This document shows, piece after piece, positions 49,052 through 57,791 of a DNA stretch of 64,000 bases. The position numbers and the translations under genes are program-made. This DNA is from Amycolatopsis sp. WAC 01376. GTDB taxonomy: Bacteria; Actinomycetota; Actinomycetes; Mycobacteriales; Pseudonocardiaceae. How positions within the stretch are numbered: position 1 is the stretch's first letter; every line of letters starts with the position of its first letter. The stretch is taken from positions 1,426,001-1,490,000 of the forward strand of contig NZ_QHKL01000001.1 of the NCBI RefSeq assembly GCF_003947415.1, in the 5' to 3' direction. The notes under the pieces were generated by a model, which ran no database searches, was not told where the DNA came from, and saw nothing but the letters and a program-made list of their open reading frames with translations.

Positions 49052-50116
49052 TCAACGCGGCAGCATGGGCATCACGTAATACGTCAGCTCCACATCGCCC
49101 GGCTCCACCGCGCGGATGACGCAGGCCCGCATACCGGGCTGGATGTCGAGCCGCACCCGCTCCCCGGCGAAACCCTGCAGCGCGTCCAGCAGGTAGCGCG
49201 CCTGGAACGAGGGTGACGTCCGGCCGCCCGAAACCTCGGCCTTCAAGGTCTCCTCGGCCTCGCCGGTGTCCTGCTTCGAACTGGCGAGCCGCAGCTGCGA
49301 GTCGCCGACCTCCAGCGTCAGTACCCGGCGCTCGTCCGCGTAGACGCCCACCCTGCGCACGGCGGCGGCCAGCGCGTCGGCGGCGACCTCGACCGTCGTG
49401 TCCACAGTGGACGACTCGATCAGCTTCTCCGACAGGAATCCCGCGTCGAGGACGGCGGTGGTGACGGTGACTCCTGCCCAGCTCAGGCCGAATCGGGTCC
49501 TGTCGCCGTGCAGGCCGACGATGCCGCGAGCCTGCTTCGCCGTCTCGGCCAGCAGGCCCGCCGGGACGAGCGCGTCGATCGGCTCGCCTTCGGAACGCAG
49601 CGGCAGGGTGGCGACGGCCATCCGGTACCGGTCGGACGCCGTCAGCCGCAGCTCACGGCTGAAGCTCTGCACGCGGACGCCGGTGAACATCGGCAGCGCG
49701 TCGTCCTTGGCGGCCGTGCCCGCGACCGTGCGCAAAGCGGTCACCAGCGCGTGACCGTCCACTTCGGACACCTTCGGCGGCATGTCCGGGAGGTTCAGTT
49801 CGCGGCTCAGCAACGGAAGCGCGAACCGGCCGCCTTCCACGCGCACGGCCAGCCGTGATCCCTCGACGACCAGGCGCACCAAATCGCCGTCGAGCATCCG
49901 CAGCGTTTCCGCGAGCGGCCCGGCCGGGACGAGGACCTCGCCATCGGTGTGGACCATGGCGTCGCTGGTCAGGCGGACCGCTCGTTCGCTGTCGCTGCCG
50001 CCGACGGTCAGGCCTTCCCGCCCGGCACGCAGGAGCAGACCGGAGCGGGCCGACAGCAACCGTGCGGCGGCGGAAACGGCGGACGAGAGGGAGCGGGTGT
50101 CGGCAGTCAGGTCCAT
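49052..50116 (-). CDS. DNA polymerase III beta-clamp (DnaN) paralogue
   Basis: 354 aa with three clamp domains. It ends VELTYYVMPMLPR, like the C-terminus of DnaN, and contains the DALPMFTGVRV stretch of the second domain. The chromosomal dnaN is normally in the dnaA-dnaN cluster, which is not here, so this is a second copy. It starts 9 bases after the MFS stop and is probably co-transcribed with it. Could be a resistant clamp, a specialised clamp, or a redundant copy; sequence alone does not say. Confidence 0.85.
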   Translation of the reverse strand: MDLTADTRSLSSAVSAAARLLSARSGLLLRAGREGLTVGGSDSERAVRLTSDAMVHTDGEVLVPAGPLAETLRMLDGDLVRLVVEGSRLAVRVEGGRFALPLLSRELNLPDMPPKVSEVDGHALVTALRTVAGTAAKDDALPMFTGVRVQSFSRELRLTASDRYRMAVATLPLRSEGEPIDALVPAGLLAETAKQARGIVGLHGDRTRFGLSWAGVTVTTAVLDAGFLSEKLIESSTVDTTVEVAADALAAAVRRVGVYADERRVLTLEVGDSQLRLASSKQDTGEAEETLKAEVSGGRTSPSFQARYLLDALQGFAGERVRLDIQPGMRACVIRAVEPGDVELTYYVMPMLPR

Positions 50117-50125
50117 GCCCGCAAG

Positions 50126-51400
50126 TTAGCGGGCGGCACCGACAAGTTCGGGGGCTTCGGCGACGGGCCCGGAAGGCCGCGGGCGGAAGCTTCCGCGCAT
50201 CAGCCACACGACCGCGGCGAGCGCGAACCCGACGGCGCCGGCGGCGAGGAACGCCGCTTCGTGCCCGGCGTGCTCGACGAGGTAACCGCTGATCGACTGC
50301 CCGAACGCCAGACCGAGGGTCACCGCGGTGAGCACCCAGCCGAACGCCTCGGCCGCCGTGCCCTTCGGCGCGGCGATCTCGATGGCCGCCGAGTGTGTCG
50401 TCGACTGTGGCGTGATGAGCGCGCCCGCGGCGAGCATGGCGAGCGCGAGGCCCCAGAGCGAACCGGGCAGCGCGAGCAGCGCCACCAAAGCGCCGAAGCC
50501 CGCCAGCAGCACCGGCAGCCGCAGGCCCATCTGACGCGGCCACGGGCGCAGGCTGTACGCGACGCCGAACGCGACCGAGCTGACCGACCAGGCCGAGAGC
50601 AGCAGCCCGCCGATGGAGGTGTTCCCCGCTTCGGCGGCGGCCGCCGGGACGGCGACCTCGACGAAGCCGATCACGGCGCCGAAGCCCAGCGCGGCGATCG
50701 CGAGCGTGCGCATGCCGGGGCTGGCCAGCGCGCCGAGCAGTTTGCCGCCCGAGGAAGGCGATGGTCCCCATGCCCGCACGGTCGGGCTCAGCGCGAACAG
50801 CACCGCACCCGCGATCATCGTCAGCGAGCCGGTCACGATGCCGGTGCCCGCCCACGGCGCGGCGATCAGCAGCCCGGCGAACCCTGGGCCGAGGATGAAG
50901 AAGACCTCCATGCTGATCGCCTCGTACGAGAACGCGGCGTTCCGCGTCGGCCCGGCGGGCAGCAGCCGTGTCCACAGCGCCCGGGAGGCCGAGCCGACCA
51001 TCGGTTCCGTGATCCCGGTGCCGAAGGCGAGCGGGACCAGCACGAGGGTCGGCGCGTGCGCCTCGATGGCGAACACCAGCCCGGTCATCGCCAGCGCGAA
51101 GAACACCGTGGTGGTCAGCAGCGGCCGTGTCGGCCCGAAGCGGTCGATGAGCCGTCCCTGCACGACCGCGCCGACCGAGACACCCACCAGCGACCCGGCC
51201 GAAACCAGCCCGGCCGAGGCGAAGGAGCCCGTCTCGCGCTGGACGTAGAGCAGCGCGGAGATGCCGATCATCGCGATCGGCAGGCGGGCGAGCAGCGACG
51301 CGATCACCGCCGCGCGGGATCCGGGCGCGGTCAGCGCGGCTCGATAGTCGGCGAGGGAGGTGCGGTGGCTCTCGGCGGAGGCGGACACAGACTGGGACAC
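50126..51400 (-). CDS. MFS transporter, upstream of DnaN paralogue
   Basis: 424 aa with about 12 helices. LIDRFGPTRPLL near residues 83-94 is the MFS loop 2-3 motif. Its start is followed upstream by three GTACCAG-type half-sites. It precedes the DnaN paralogue by 9 bases on the same strand. Likely exporter; substrate unknown. Confidence 0.85.
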   Translation of the reverse strand: MSQSVSASAESHRTSLADYRAALTAPGSRAAVIASLLARLPIAMIGISALLYVQRETGSFASAGLVSAGSLVGVSVGAVVQGRLIDRFGPTRPLLTTTVFFALAMTGLVFAIEAHAPTLVLVPLAFGTGITEPMVGSASRALWTRLLPAGPTRNAAFSYEAISMEVFFILGPGFAGLLIAAPWAGTGIVTGSLTMIAGAVLFALSPTVRAWGPSPSSGGKLLGALASPGMRTLAIAALGFGAVIGFVEVAVPAAAAEAGNTSIGGLLLSAWSVSSVAFGVAYSLRPWPRQMGLRLPVLLAGFGALVALLALPGSLWGLALAMLAAGALITPQSTTHSAAIEIAAPKGTAAEAFGWVLTAVTLGLAFGQSISGYLVEHAGHEAAFLAAGAVGFALAAVVWLMRGSFRPRPSGPVAEAPELVGAAR

Positions 51401-51438
51401 GCGTACCAGTATGAACTACTCTGGTACGCGAGTACCAG
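51401..51438. promoter_or_regulatory. Half-site cluster before the MFS-DnaN unit
   Basis: GCGTACCAG (51401-51409) and CTGGTACGC (51421-51429) form an 11-base-spaced inverted repeat, and GTACCAG follows at 51432-51438. They lie immediately before the MFS start (51400). Probable operator and promoter region for the operon; the regulator is not adjacent. Confidence 0.55.
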
Positions 51439-51559
51439 TTCTGTGCCGGTAAGTTTGGTCACCACCGGATTCGGGTACGTCGGGCAATGAACCGGCCCGG
51501 TTCGTCACGATCGGGTAACAGTCAGGCGATTCTGAGTCATTCGGGGCAACAAATCGACG

Positions 51560-51775
51560 CAGATGGCGTCCTTGAGAGTGAAAGAACTTGAGTTCACGGC
51601 CGATGGCCGTGGATGGTTGTACGACAACCACACAGTCTCCAGCTCCCTCCGGCGTACGGGTCGGGGCCTTGTTCCGGAGGGCGGGGAGCGCGGATCGTCG
51701 GGGGATGGTCCGCGCACAGCGAAGAGCCGGTGCGCCACGTCGGGGGTGGCGCCCGGCTCTTCGTTGTTTCTCCCG
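51560..51775 (+). ncRNA. Candidate structured non-coding RNA
   Basis: Between the MFS start and the crp stop there is no supported gene, but the plus strand shows successive hairpins: GAAC/GTTC (51584-51595), CACGGCC/GGCCGTG (51595-51611), TGGTTGT/ACAACCA (51614-51630), CCCTCCGG/CCGGAGGG (51645-51681), GCGCGGA/TCCGCGC (51688-51715) and the terminator at 51721-51762. The 5' end is not determined. It may be a small RNA or the leader of an unknown transcript. No riboswitch family was recognised. Confidence 0.45.
51721..51773 (+). terminator. Strong intrinsic terminator of the candidate RNA
   Basis: GAAGAGCCGG plus GCGCCAC (51721-51738, one bulged T) pairs with GTGGCGC and CCGGCTCTTC (51746-51762), loop 7 bases, followed by GTTGTTTCTCC, a T-rich tail on the plus strand only. 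This indicates a plus-strand transcript ending here. Confidence 0.75.
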
Positions 51776-51792
51776 CGCTGGGTCACGCGAAT

Positions 51793-51845
51793 GCAATGAA
51801 GGGGCCTTTCATCGCAAAATTTGCGATGAAAGGCCCCTTCATTGC
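51793..51845. repeat. Long hairpin, family A, copy 2
   Basis: Perfect 26-base arms (51793-51818, 51820-51845) around one A; centre GCAAA-A-TTTGC. Sequence nearly equals the copy at 9126-9178. It lies 15 bases from the convergent crp stop. Confidence 0.85.
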
Positions 51846-51860
51846 GCTTGAAGCAAGGGA

Positions 51861-52535
51861 CTAGCGGGCGCGGCGTGCCAAACGCTCCGGGTCCAGGATC
51901 AGGACGCTCTTGCCTTCGAGCCGCAGCCAGCCACGGTGCGCGAAGTCGGCGAGAGCCTTGTTGACGGTCTCGCGCGAAGCGCCGACGTACTGGGCGATCT
52001 CTTCCTGCGTCAGGTCGTGGGTGACCCGCAGCAGACCGGCTTCCTGGCTGCCGAACCGCTGCGCGAGCTGCAGCAGCGCGCGCGCCACGCGTCCGGGGAC
52101 GTCGGTGAAGATCAGCTCGGCGACCATGTTGTTCGTCCGGCGCAGCCTGCGGGCGACCACGCGCAGTAACTGCTCGGCGATCTCCGGGCGGGTGGAGATC
52201 CACTGCCGCAGCGCCGGTCGGTCCATCGTCACCGCGCGGACCTCGGTCACGGTCGTCGCGCTGGACGTCCGCGGGCCGGGGTCGAAAATGGACAGCTCGC
52301 CGAACATGTCGGACGGGCCGAAGATGCCCAGCAGGTTCTCGCGGCCGTCCGGTGACTTGCGGCCGATCTTCACCTTGCCGGACTGGATGATGTAAAGCTT
52401 GTCGCCGGGTTCACCCTCGTTGAAGATGACATGCCCGCGAGGGAACTCCACGGATTCCAAGGTCTGTGCCAGCGCCTCGGCGGCTGCCGGCTCAACACCC
52501 TGGAAAATGCCCGCTCGGGCCAGGGTTTCGTCCAC
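51861..52535 (-). CDS. crp: Crp/Fnr-family regulator
   Basis: 224 aa. Cyclic-nucleotide-binding domain (about 1-120) with [18 protein letters not shown] near 77-94, where R-T-S is the phosphate-binding cassette. C-terminal winged HTH ([21 protein letters not shown] near 175). Ortholog candidate of Rv3676, the cAMP-responsive regulator. The 159 bases upstream hold its promoter and are rich in GCGCG words, but I could not assign elements. Confidence 0.9.
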   Translation of the reverse strand: MDETLARAGIFQGVEPAAAEALAQTLESVEFPRGHVIFNEGEPGDKLYIIQSGKVKIGRKSPDGRENLLGIFGPSDMFGELSIFDPGPRTSSATTVTEVRAVTMDRPALRQWISTRPEIAEQLLRVVARRLRRTNNMVAELIFTDVPGRVARALLQLAQRFGSQEAGLLRVTHDLTQEEIAQYVGASRETVNKALADFAHRGWLRLEGKSVLILDPERLARRAR

Positions 52536-52694
52536 CTCGGGTGCCTCCTCATCGAGATACGACGTCGATCCTCATCTGCCGAGGACCGTGTCGTCGATCA
52601 CTTTTCGCGTCAGTCTAGGTCGTGCGCGCGAGATCGCTCGTCGGCACGCCGAACGTGCGCGCGTGCCTGGAACGATCTCGCTCGAACGTGGAGC

Positions 52695-52946
52695 CTAACT
52701 CCGCACGCGTCGCGCGCGAAGCCTGGCCGCCTTCCCGCCGAGCCTGCGCAGCCGGAAGAGCTCGAGCGCGCGCCCGATGCCGTGCCCGTAAAGGGCCCTG
52801 ACCTCGTTGGGCTGTGCCTGCTCGAGGAACTCCTCGACTTCGTTCTCCTGCACCGCGACGTGCTTGAGCCGGGTCTCCACGCGTTCCATGAACAGCGCGA
52901 AGAACATGATCACCAAGGGAACGAGGATGACGAACCAGACGGTCAT
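52695..52946 (-). CDS. Small membrane protein (Rv3675-like)
   Basis: 83 aa with a single N-terminal hydrophobic helix (VWFVILVPLVIMFFALFM) and a charged cytoplasmic tail rich in Glu then Arg. It lies between crp and nth, as does Rv3675. Function unknown. Confidence 0.65.
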   Translation of the reverse strand: MTVWFVILVPLVIMFFALFMERVETRLKHVAVQENEVEEFLEQAQPNEVRALYGHGIGRALELFRLRRLGGKAARLRARRVRS

Positions 52947-53103
52947 GCGCCCTGCCCCGGGAATTCCGAAAAGTTGTGCATTACTCCAGATCCTCGCTCA
53001 TGGCGTCCTCGATCGAAGCGCCGAGGTGGTGTTCTGGCGTGTCGGCCGTCGACCGGCGGGTGCTCCCCACTGGCTCGTCCGATGGCGCCCGTAGGCTATC
53101 GGG

Positions 53104-53868
53104 GTGCCTCCTGCCCCCACCAATGCCCCCCGTGCGGGGGGTGCGGGTGAAAGCCGGCTCGCCTTGGTGAGACGCGCCAGGCGGATGAAGCGTTGCCTCG
53201 ACGACGAGTTCCCCGGCGCGCACTGTGAGCTTGACTTCACCAACCCGCTCGAACTGCTGGTCGCGGTCGTGCTGTCGGCACAGACCACCGACGTCCGCGT
53301 GAATCAGGTCACGCCCGCGCTCTTCGCGCGCTATCGGACCGCCGCCGACTACGCCGGCGCCGATCGCGCCGAACTCGAGGAGTACCTCCGGCCGACGGGA
53401 TTCTTCCGCGCCAAGGCGAACTCGGTGATGGGGCTGGGCGCCGCCCTGGTGGAGCGCTACGACGGCGAAGTGCCCGGCAAGCTGAAGGACCTCGTCACGT
53501 TGCCCGGTGTCGGCCGCAAGACGGCCAACGTCGTGCTCGGCGACGCCTTCGGGGTCCCCGGGATCACCGTCGACACCCATTTCGGCCGCCTGGTCCGCCG
53601 CTGGGGCTGGACCGAGGAGGAGGACCCGGTCAAGGTCGAGCACGCCGTCGGCGAGCTGATCCCGCGCAAGGAGTGGACGCTCCTGTCGCACCGGACGATC
53701 TTCCACGGCCGTCGCGTCTGCCACGCCCGCAAACCCGCCTGTGGCGCCTGCCCGCTGGCCAAGATGTGCCCTTCGTTCGGAACCGGCCCGACTGAGTTCG
53801 AAGAGGCCGCGAAGCTGGTCAAGGGCGAAGAGCGCGAACACATCCTCGACTTGGCGGCGCGCCGGTGA
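53104..53868 (+). CDS. nth: Endonuclease III
   Basis: DNA glycosylase/AP lyase for oxidised pyrimidines. 254 aa. Helix-hairpin-helix [13 protein letters not shown] with catalytic Lys139, catalytic Asp157 in VDTHFGR and 4Fe-4S cysteines CX6CX2CX5C ([17 protein letters not shown]). GTG start at 53104. Overlaps the TlpA-like gene by four bases. Confidence 0.95.
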   Translation: MPPAPTNAPRAGGAGESRLALVRRARRMKRCLDDEFPGAHCELDFTNPLELLVAVVLSAQTTDVRVNQVTPALFARYRTAADYAGADRAELEEYLRPTGFFRAKANSVMGLGAALVERYDGEVPGKLKDLVTLPGVGRKTANVVLGDAFGVPGITVDTHFGRLVRRWGWTEEEDPVKVEHAVGELIPRKEWTLLSHRTIFHGRRVCHARKPACGACPLAKMCPSFGTGPTEFEEAAKLVKGEEREHILDLAARR

Positions 53869-54461
53869 CCAGGGTCACCAAACTGGCTCTCGGCGCCGCC
53901 GTGCTGGTGGTGGCCCTGATCGTCGCGTTGCTCACCACCCGTGACGGCCAGGAGCCCGCCAAGACGTCGGGGGATCTCACGGCCGCCCGTGCGAAGGCCG
54001 CGCTCGCTCCCTGCCCGCCGCCCGGGCCGGGCGAGGTGGCGAAGCTGCGCGGCGTCGACGTCGAATGTCTCGGCGACGGCTCCCGGGTCGACCTCGCCAA
54101 GGTGCTCTCGGGCGGTCCCGTGCTGGTCAACCTGTGGGCGTCGTGGTGCGAGCCGTGCCGCGCCGAACTGCCGTTGCTGCAGGAGTACGCCGCGCTGCCC
54201 GGCGCCGCCCGCGTGCTCCTCGTCCAGGTCGCGAGCTCCGGGGCCGACGGGTTGGCCATGCTGAGCGACCTTGGTGTCCGGTTGCCGTCGGTGTTCGACG
54301 GTGACGGACAGTCGGGCCCCGTGCGGACGGCACTAAAGGTCCCTTCCTCCCTTCCCGCGACGTACCTGGTCACGGCGGGTGGCGACGTCAGGCTCATCGA
54401 GAACCCACGCGTCTTCCTGAACACTGACCAGATGCGCGCCGCTGTGGAAGGGAAACCATGA
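53865..54461 (+). CDS. TlpA/ResA-like thioredoxin-fold membrane-anchored protein
   Basis: 198 aa. One N-terminal signal anchor (about 6-24) and an extracytoplasmic thioredoxin domain with WCEPC near residues 94-98. Two additional Cys (C50 and about C68) precede it. It is predicted to reduce or form disulfides outside the membrane. Overlaps the next gene by 4 bases (ATGA). Position as Rv3673c. Confidence 0.85.
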   Translation: MTRVTKLALGAAVLVVALIVALLTTRDGQEPAKTSGDLTAARAKAALAPCPPPGPGEVAKLRGVDVECLGDGSRVDLAKVLSGGPVLVNLWASWCEPCRAELPLLQEYAALPGAARVLLVQVASSGADGLAMLSDLGVRLPSVFDGDGQSGPVRTALKVPSSLPATYLVTAGGDVRLIENPRVFLNTDQMRAAVEGKP

Positions 54462-55165
54462 CCGGCCCCCTCGTGGACACCGACGCCGTGCCCGCCTGGT
54501 TGCAGCCGCTGGTCAAGATCAGCGGGGACCTCGACACGGCCACCTTCAGCCGGTTCAGCGTGCCGCCGGACGCGAGCTACCGGTCCGCGTCCGTCCTGAT
54601 GCTCTTCGGCGAGGGCCCGCAGGGGCCGGACGTACTGCTCCAGCGCCGCGCCGACACCCTCGGCTCGCACGCGGGCCAGGTCTCCTTCCCCGGCGGGGGA
54701 GCCGAGCCGGACGACGACGGGCCGGTCGGCACCGCGTTGCGCGAGGCCGAGGAGGAGACCGGCGTCGAACCCTCGGGCGTGCTGCCGGTGGCGATCTTCC
54801 CGGAACTGTTCGTGCCGGTGTCCGCCTTCGCCGTGACGCCGGTGCTCGCCTACTGGCGGACACCGTCGCCCGTGCACGCCGTCGATCCCGGCGAGACGGC
54901 GGCGGTGGCCAGGGTGCCGGTCGCGGAACTCACCGACCCGGCCAACCGGTTCCAGGTGACGCGCAAGGGCTACGACTGGAAGGGGCCCGCGTTCGACGTC
55001 GGCGGGCTCTTCGTCTGGGGTTTCACGGGCGGCCTGCTGGCGAGGACGTTGTCGCTCGGTGGCTGGGAACGGGACTGGGACCACGGCGACGTCCGGGACC
55101 TTGACGTAGCGTTGGCCGAACATCAGGCGCGGGTCGACGGGCGGCAAGTGCCGGAGAAGGAGTAG
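54458..55165 (+). CDS. NUDIX hydrolase, CoA pyrophosphatase type
   Basis: 235 aa. NUDIX box ends TALREAEEETGVEPSGV near 90-106; SFPGGGAEPDDDGPVG precedes it, and the protein has the CoA-specific pattern of the Rv3672c/CoA diphosphatase group (SASVLMLFGEGPQGPDVLLQRRA). Cleaves CoA or related diphosphates. It is 6 bases before marP in the operon. Confidence 0.85.
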   Translation: MTGPLVDTDAVPAWLQPLVKISGDLDTATFSRFSVPPDASYRSASVLMLFGEGPQGPDVLLQRRADTLGSHAGQVSFPGGGAEPDDDGPVGTALREAEEETGVEPSGVLPVAIFPELFVPVSAFAVTPVLAYWRTPSPVHAVDPGETAAVARVPVAELTDPANRFQVTRKGYDWKGPAFDVGGLFVWGFTGGLLARTLSLGGWERDWDHGDVRDLDVALAEHQARVDGRQVPEKE

Positions 55166-55171
55166 GCGCCG

Positions 55172-56356
55172 GTGAACTGGGTCGACGTACTGGTGATCCT
55201 CCTCGCGCTGCTGGCGGGCGTGTCCGGCGCGTTCCAGGGGGTGATCATCGCCCTTCCCTCGCTGGTCGGAGTGGTGCTCGGCGCGCTGGCGGGGATCAAG
55301 ATCGCGCCGCTGATCGTCGAACTCTTCGAACATCCGGCGGCGAAGGTCGCCTTCGCGGTGGCGACCGTGGTGTTCCTGGTCGCGCTTGGCGAGACCCTCG
55401 GGGTCTGGGCCGGCCGGAGACTGCGGCAGAAGATCAACCCGGACAAGCTTTCCGGGGTCGACAAGACACTCGGCGCGGTGGTCCAGGCCGCCGTGGTGTT
55501 CGTGGTCGCTTGGCTGATCGCGACGCCGCTCACGGCCGTCTCGGGAGTGCCAGGGCTGGCGAAGTCGATCAACAGCTCGGTCGTGCTCGGCGAGGTCAAC
55601 AACGTCATGCCGGACGCGGCGCAGGGCTTCCCGAGCGAACTGCGCAAACTGCTCGACGCGTCGGGCTTCCCGTCCATTGTGGACCCGTTCCAGAAGCCGA
55701 ACGTCCAGGACACCAGCCCGCCGGACACCGCCCTGCAGGCGAGCGCGATCGTCAAACAGGTGCACCGCAGCGTCGTGAAGATCCGCGGGAACGCGACTTC
55801 GTGCTCGCGGGCGCTGGAAGGCAGCGGTTTCGTCGTCGCGCCGCAGCGCGTGATGACGAACGCGCACGTCGTCGCGGGGACCGACGAGGTCGCCATCGAG
55901 TCGACTTCGGGCAAGTTCCCGGCCAGGGTCGTCTACTTCGACCCCGAGGCCGACGTCGCCGTGCTCGCGGTGCCGAGGCTTCAAGCACCGGTGCTGCCGT
56001 TCACGCCGCGGGTCGCGCGGGCCGGCGACAACGCGATCGTGCTCGGCTATCCGCTCGACGGCCCGTACACCGCGACCCCGGCCAGAGTGCGCGGCCGGAT
56101 CAACCTGCGCGGACCGGACATCTACGAGTCCAACACCGTGCAGCGTGACGTGTTCACCGTGCGCGGGCAGGTCCGCAGCGGCAACTCGGGCGGGCCGATG
56201 ATCAACCCCGAGGGCGAGGTCATCGGGGTCGTCTTCGGCGCGGCCGTCGAAGACCCGGAGACCGGCTTCACGCTGACTTCGGAGCAGGTGCGGCCCGTGG
56301 TGGACACGGCACCGGCGTTGAGCGCGAACGCGTCGACCGGTCCCTGCGCGAACTGA
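55172..56356 (+). CDS. marP: MarP-type membrane serine protease
   Basis: 394 aa. Four N-terminal membrane helices (about residues 1-125, CvpA-like) anchor a trypsin-like periplasmic protease. Catalytic triad His232 (TNAHVV), Asp261 (EADVAVL), Ser339 (GNSGGP). Cys near 210 and 392 could form the disulfide known in MarP. The GTG start at 55172 follows GGAG. The operon nth-TlpA-NUDIX-marP matches Rv3674c-Rv3671c. In Mtb MarP is needed for acid resistance. Confidence 0.92.
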   Translation: MNWVDVLVILLALLAGVSGAFQGVIIALPSLVGVVLGALAGIKIAPLIVELFEHPAAKVAFAVATVVFLVALGETLGVWAGRRLRQKINPDKLSGVDKTLGAVVQAAVVFVVAWLIATPLTAVSGVPGLAKSINSSVVLGEVNNVMPDAAQGFPSELRKLLDASGFPSIVDPFQKPNVQDTSPPDTALQASAIVKQVHRSVVKIRGNATSCSRALEGSGFVVAPQRVMTNAHVVAGTDEVAIESTSGKFPARVVYFDPEADVAVLAVPRLQAPVLPFTPRVARAGDNAIVLGYPLDGPYTATPARVRGRINLRGPDIYESNTVQRDVFTVRGQVRSGNSGGPMINPEGEVIGVVFGAAVEDPETGFTLTSEQVRPVVDTAPALSANASTGPCAN

Positions 56357-56373
56357 GCTGATCCCTTCGCCGA

Positions 56374-56428
56374 TGCTAGGAACGGTCCGTTCATTGCAAA
56401 ATTTGCAATGAACGGACCGTTCCTAGCA
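56374..56428. repeat. Long hairpin, family B, perfect copy
   Basis: 27-base arms (56374-56400 and 56402-56428) around one A, centre GCAAA-A-TTTGC, inner dyad GAACGGtCCGTTC. It lies 17 bases after marP and 15 before the convergent gene's stop. Confidence 0.85.
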
Positions 56429-56443
56429 CGCGCGGAGGGTGAA

Positions 56444-56860
56444 TCAGGAGCCTGACGACAGTCCCTCGCGCCAAGAAGCGACGGTCTCCTCCACGTCCAG
56501 CGGCCGTGCCCGCAGCACCGGGCCGCCCGCCGGACGCCGGTGCTCGGCGCGGATCCGTTCGTTCAGGTCCTCGACGATCTCCCGCACCCGTGCCTCACGG
56601 CGCACCCGCGCCAGCGTGTCCGGCAGGTCGTCGAGTTCCTTCGCGATGGCCAGCGACGGCGGCAGCAGCGCCGATACGTCGTGCCCTTCGCTACGGACCT
56701 TGTTCACCACCCAGGCCAGAGCCGTGTCGTTGCCGTCGGTTTTCGGCAGCGGTTTCCCCGCGCCGGGAAGGTCGTCGAACTCGCCCTTCGCCTCCGCGGC
56801 GCTGACCTGCCGGTCCACCCAGGACTCGAACGACATGCCCGTCGGTTTGCGCTCGGTCAT
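56444..56860 (-). CDS. DUF1992/DnaJC28-like small protein
   Basis: 138 aa. SFESWVDRQVSAAEAKGEFDDLPGAGKPLP near residues 10-39 is the DUF1992 signature (found in the DnaJ homologue subfamily C member 28). The ATG overlaps the stop of the upstream hydrolase (ATGA), so it is co-translated. Function unknown. Confidence 0.82.
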   Translation of the reverse strand: MTERKPTGMSFESWVDRQVSAAEAKGEFDDLPGAGKPLPKTDGNDTALAWVVNKVRSEGHDVSALLPPSLAIAKELDDLPDTLARVRREARVREIVEDLNERIRAEHRRPAGGPVLRARPLDVEETVASWREGLSSGS

Positions 56861-57780
56861 GCTTCCAAGATACGGAGGAAGTCCAGCAGCGCCACAGATG
56901 TGCGCTCCGGGGCCTCCAGATGCGGGAAGTGCCCGATGCCTGGCCAGCGCTCGAGACGGGCGTCCGGGGCCCAGCGCCGCGACGCCGCCGCCGTCTCGGG
57001 CAGGACGCATCGGTCTTCCTCGCCGTGCAGTTGCAGTACGCGGGGAGCGAAGCGGCCTTGCAGCGCTTCGCTGAACCGGCGGCCTTCGCCGCGGAACTGC
57101 GCGCGGAACGCCCATCGGTAGTACTCGAGCGCGCTGTGGGGCACTCCCTGCACGAGCATCGCCTGCCGGAACGTCCGCACGGTCTCGGTGAAGTCGGAAG
57201 TGTCCGTCCACTGTGGACCGGACCAGGCGCGGAACAGCTCTTCGACGGCAAGTGCTTCGTCCTTGACCAGCCATTTTTCCGGCGCCATCGGTACCTGGAA
57301 ACGGAACAGATGTCCCGACGCGCGCAGTTGTCCCGGCCGCCGGACGGCCCGGCGCAACGCCAGCGGATGCGCGCCGCCCAGCACGCTGACCGAAGACACC
57401 AGCCGGGGATGCAGCGCGCCGACCGTCCACGCGAGCATGCCGCCCCAGGCATGTCCGACGAGATGGGCCTTGCGCGCGCCGAGGGACTTGATCAGCCCGC
57501 CGACGTCGCCGGCCAGGGTCCACGCGTCGTAGCCGCGCGGGGGCTTGTCCGAGTCGCCGTAACCGCGCAGATCGACCGCGATCGCGCGGAAACCGGCGTC
57601 GGCGAGCGCCGTCAGCTGGTGGTGCCAGGTCCACCAGAACTCGGCGAACCCGTGCAGCAGCAGGACCACCGGCCCGTCGCCGAGTTCGGCGACGTGCAGC
57701 CGGATGCCGTTCGCCGAGACGTCACGATGGGTCCACGGGCCGTCGATCCGGACGATCGACGGATCCGGTGTCGCCTGCAC
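56857..57780 (-). CDS. ephE: Alpha/beta-hydrolase, EphE-like, with altered nucleophile elbow
   Basis: 307 aa. HGFAEFWWTWHHQ near 42-54 is the epoxide-hydrolase oxyanion pattern. The nucleophile elbow reads GHAWGG near 113, where the expected Asp of GHDWG is Ala, so the usual mechanism cannot apply. The catalytic His region near the end (GIGHFPHLEAPE) is present. Position as Rv3670. It may be a pseudo-hydrolase or use another residue. It is followed by the DUF1992 gene. Confidence 0.8.
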   Translation of the reverse strand: MQATPDPSIVRIDGPWTHRDVSANGIRLHVAELGDGPVVLLLHGFAEFWWTWHHQLTALADAGFRAIAVDLRGYGDSDKPPRGYDAWTLAGDVGGLIKSLGARKAHLVGHAWGGMLAWTVGALHPRLVSSVSVLGGAHPLALRRAVRRPGQLRASGHLFRFQVPMAPEKWLVKDEALAVEELFRAWSGPQWTDTSDFTETVRTFRQAMLVQGVPHSALEYYRWAFRAQFRGEGRRFSEALQGRFAPRVLQLHGEEDRCVLPETAAASRRWAPDARLERWPGIGHFPHLEAPERTSVALLDFLRILEA

Positions 57781-57791
57781 CGCTCGAAGAC

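Noticed and set aside
49052..50116. Chromosomal dnaN itself
   Set aside because: No dnaA, recF or gyrB nearby, so it is a paralogue rather than the replication clamp locus.
51563..51799. Small ORF in the candidate ncRNA region
   Set aside because: It covers the hairpins and terminator, has no good ribosome-binding site and no family similarity.
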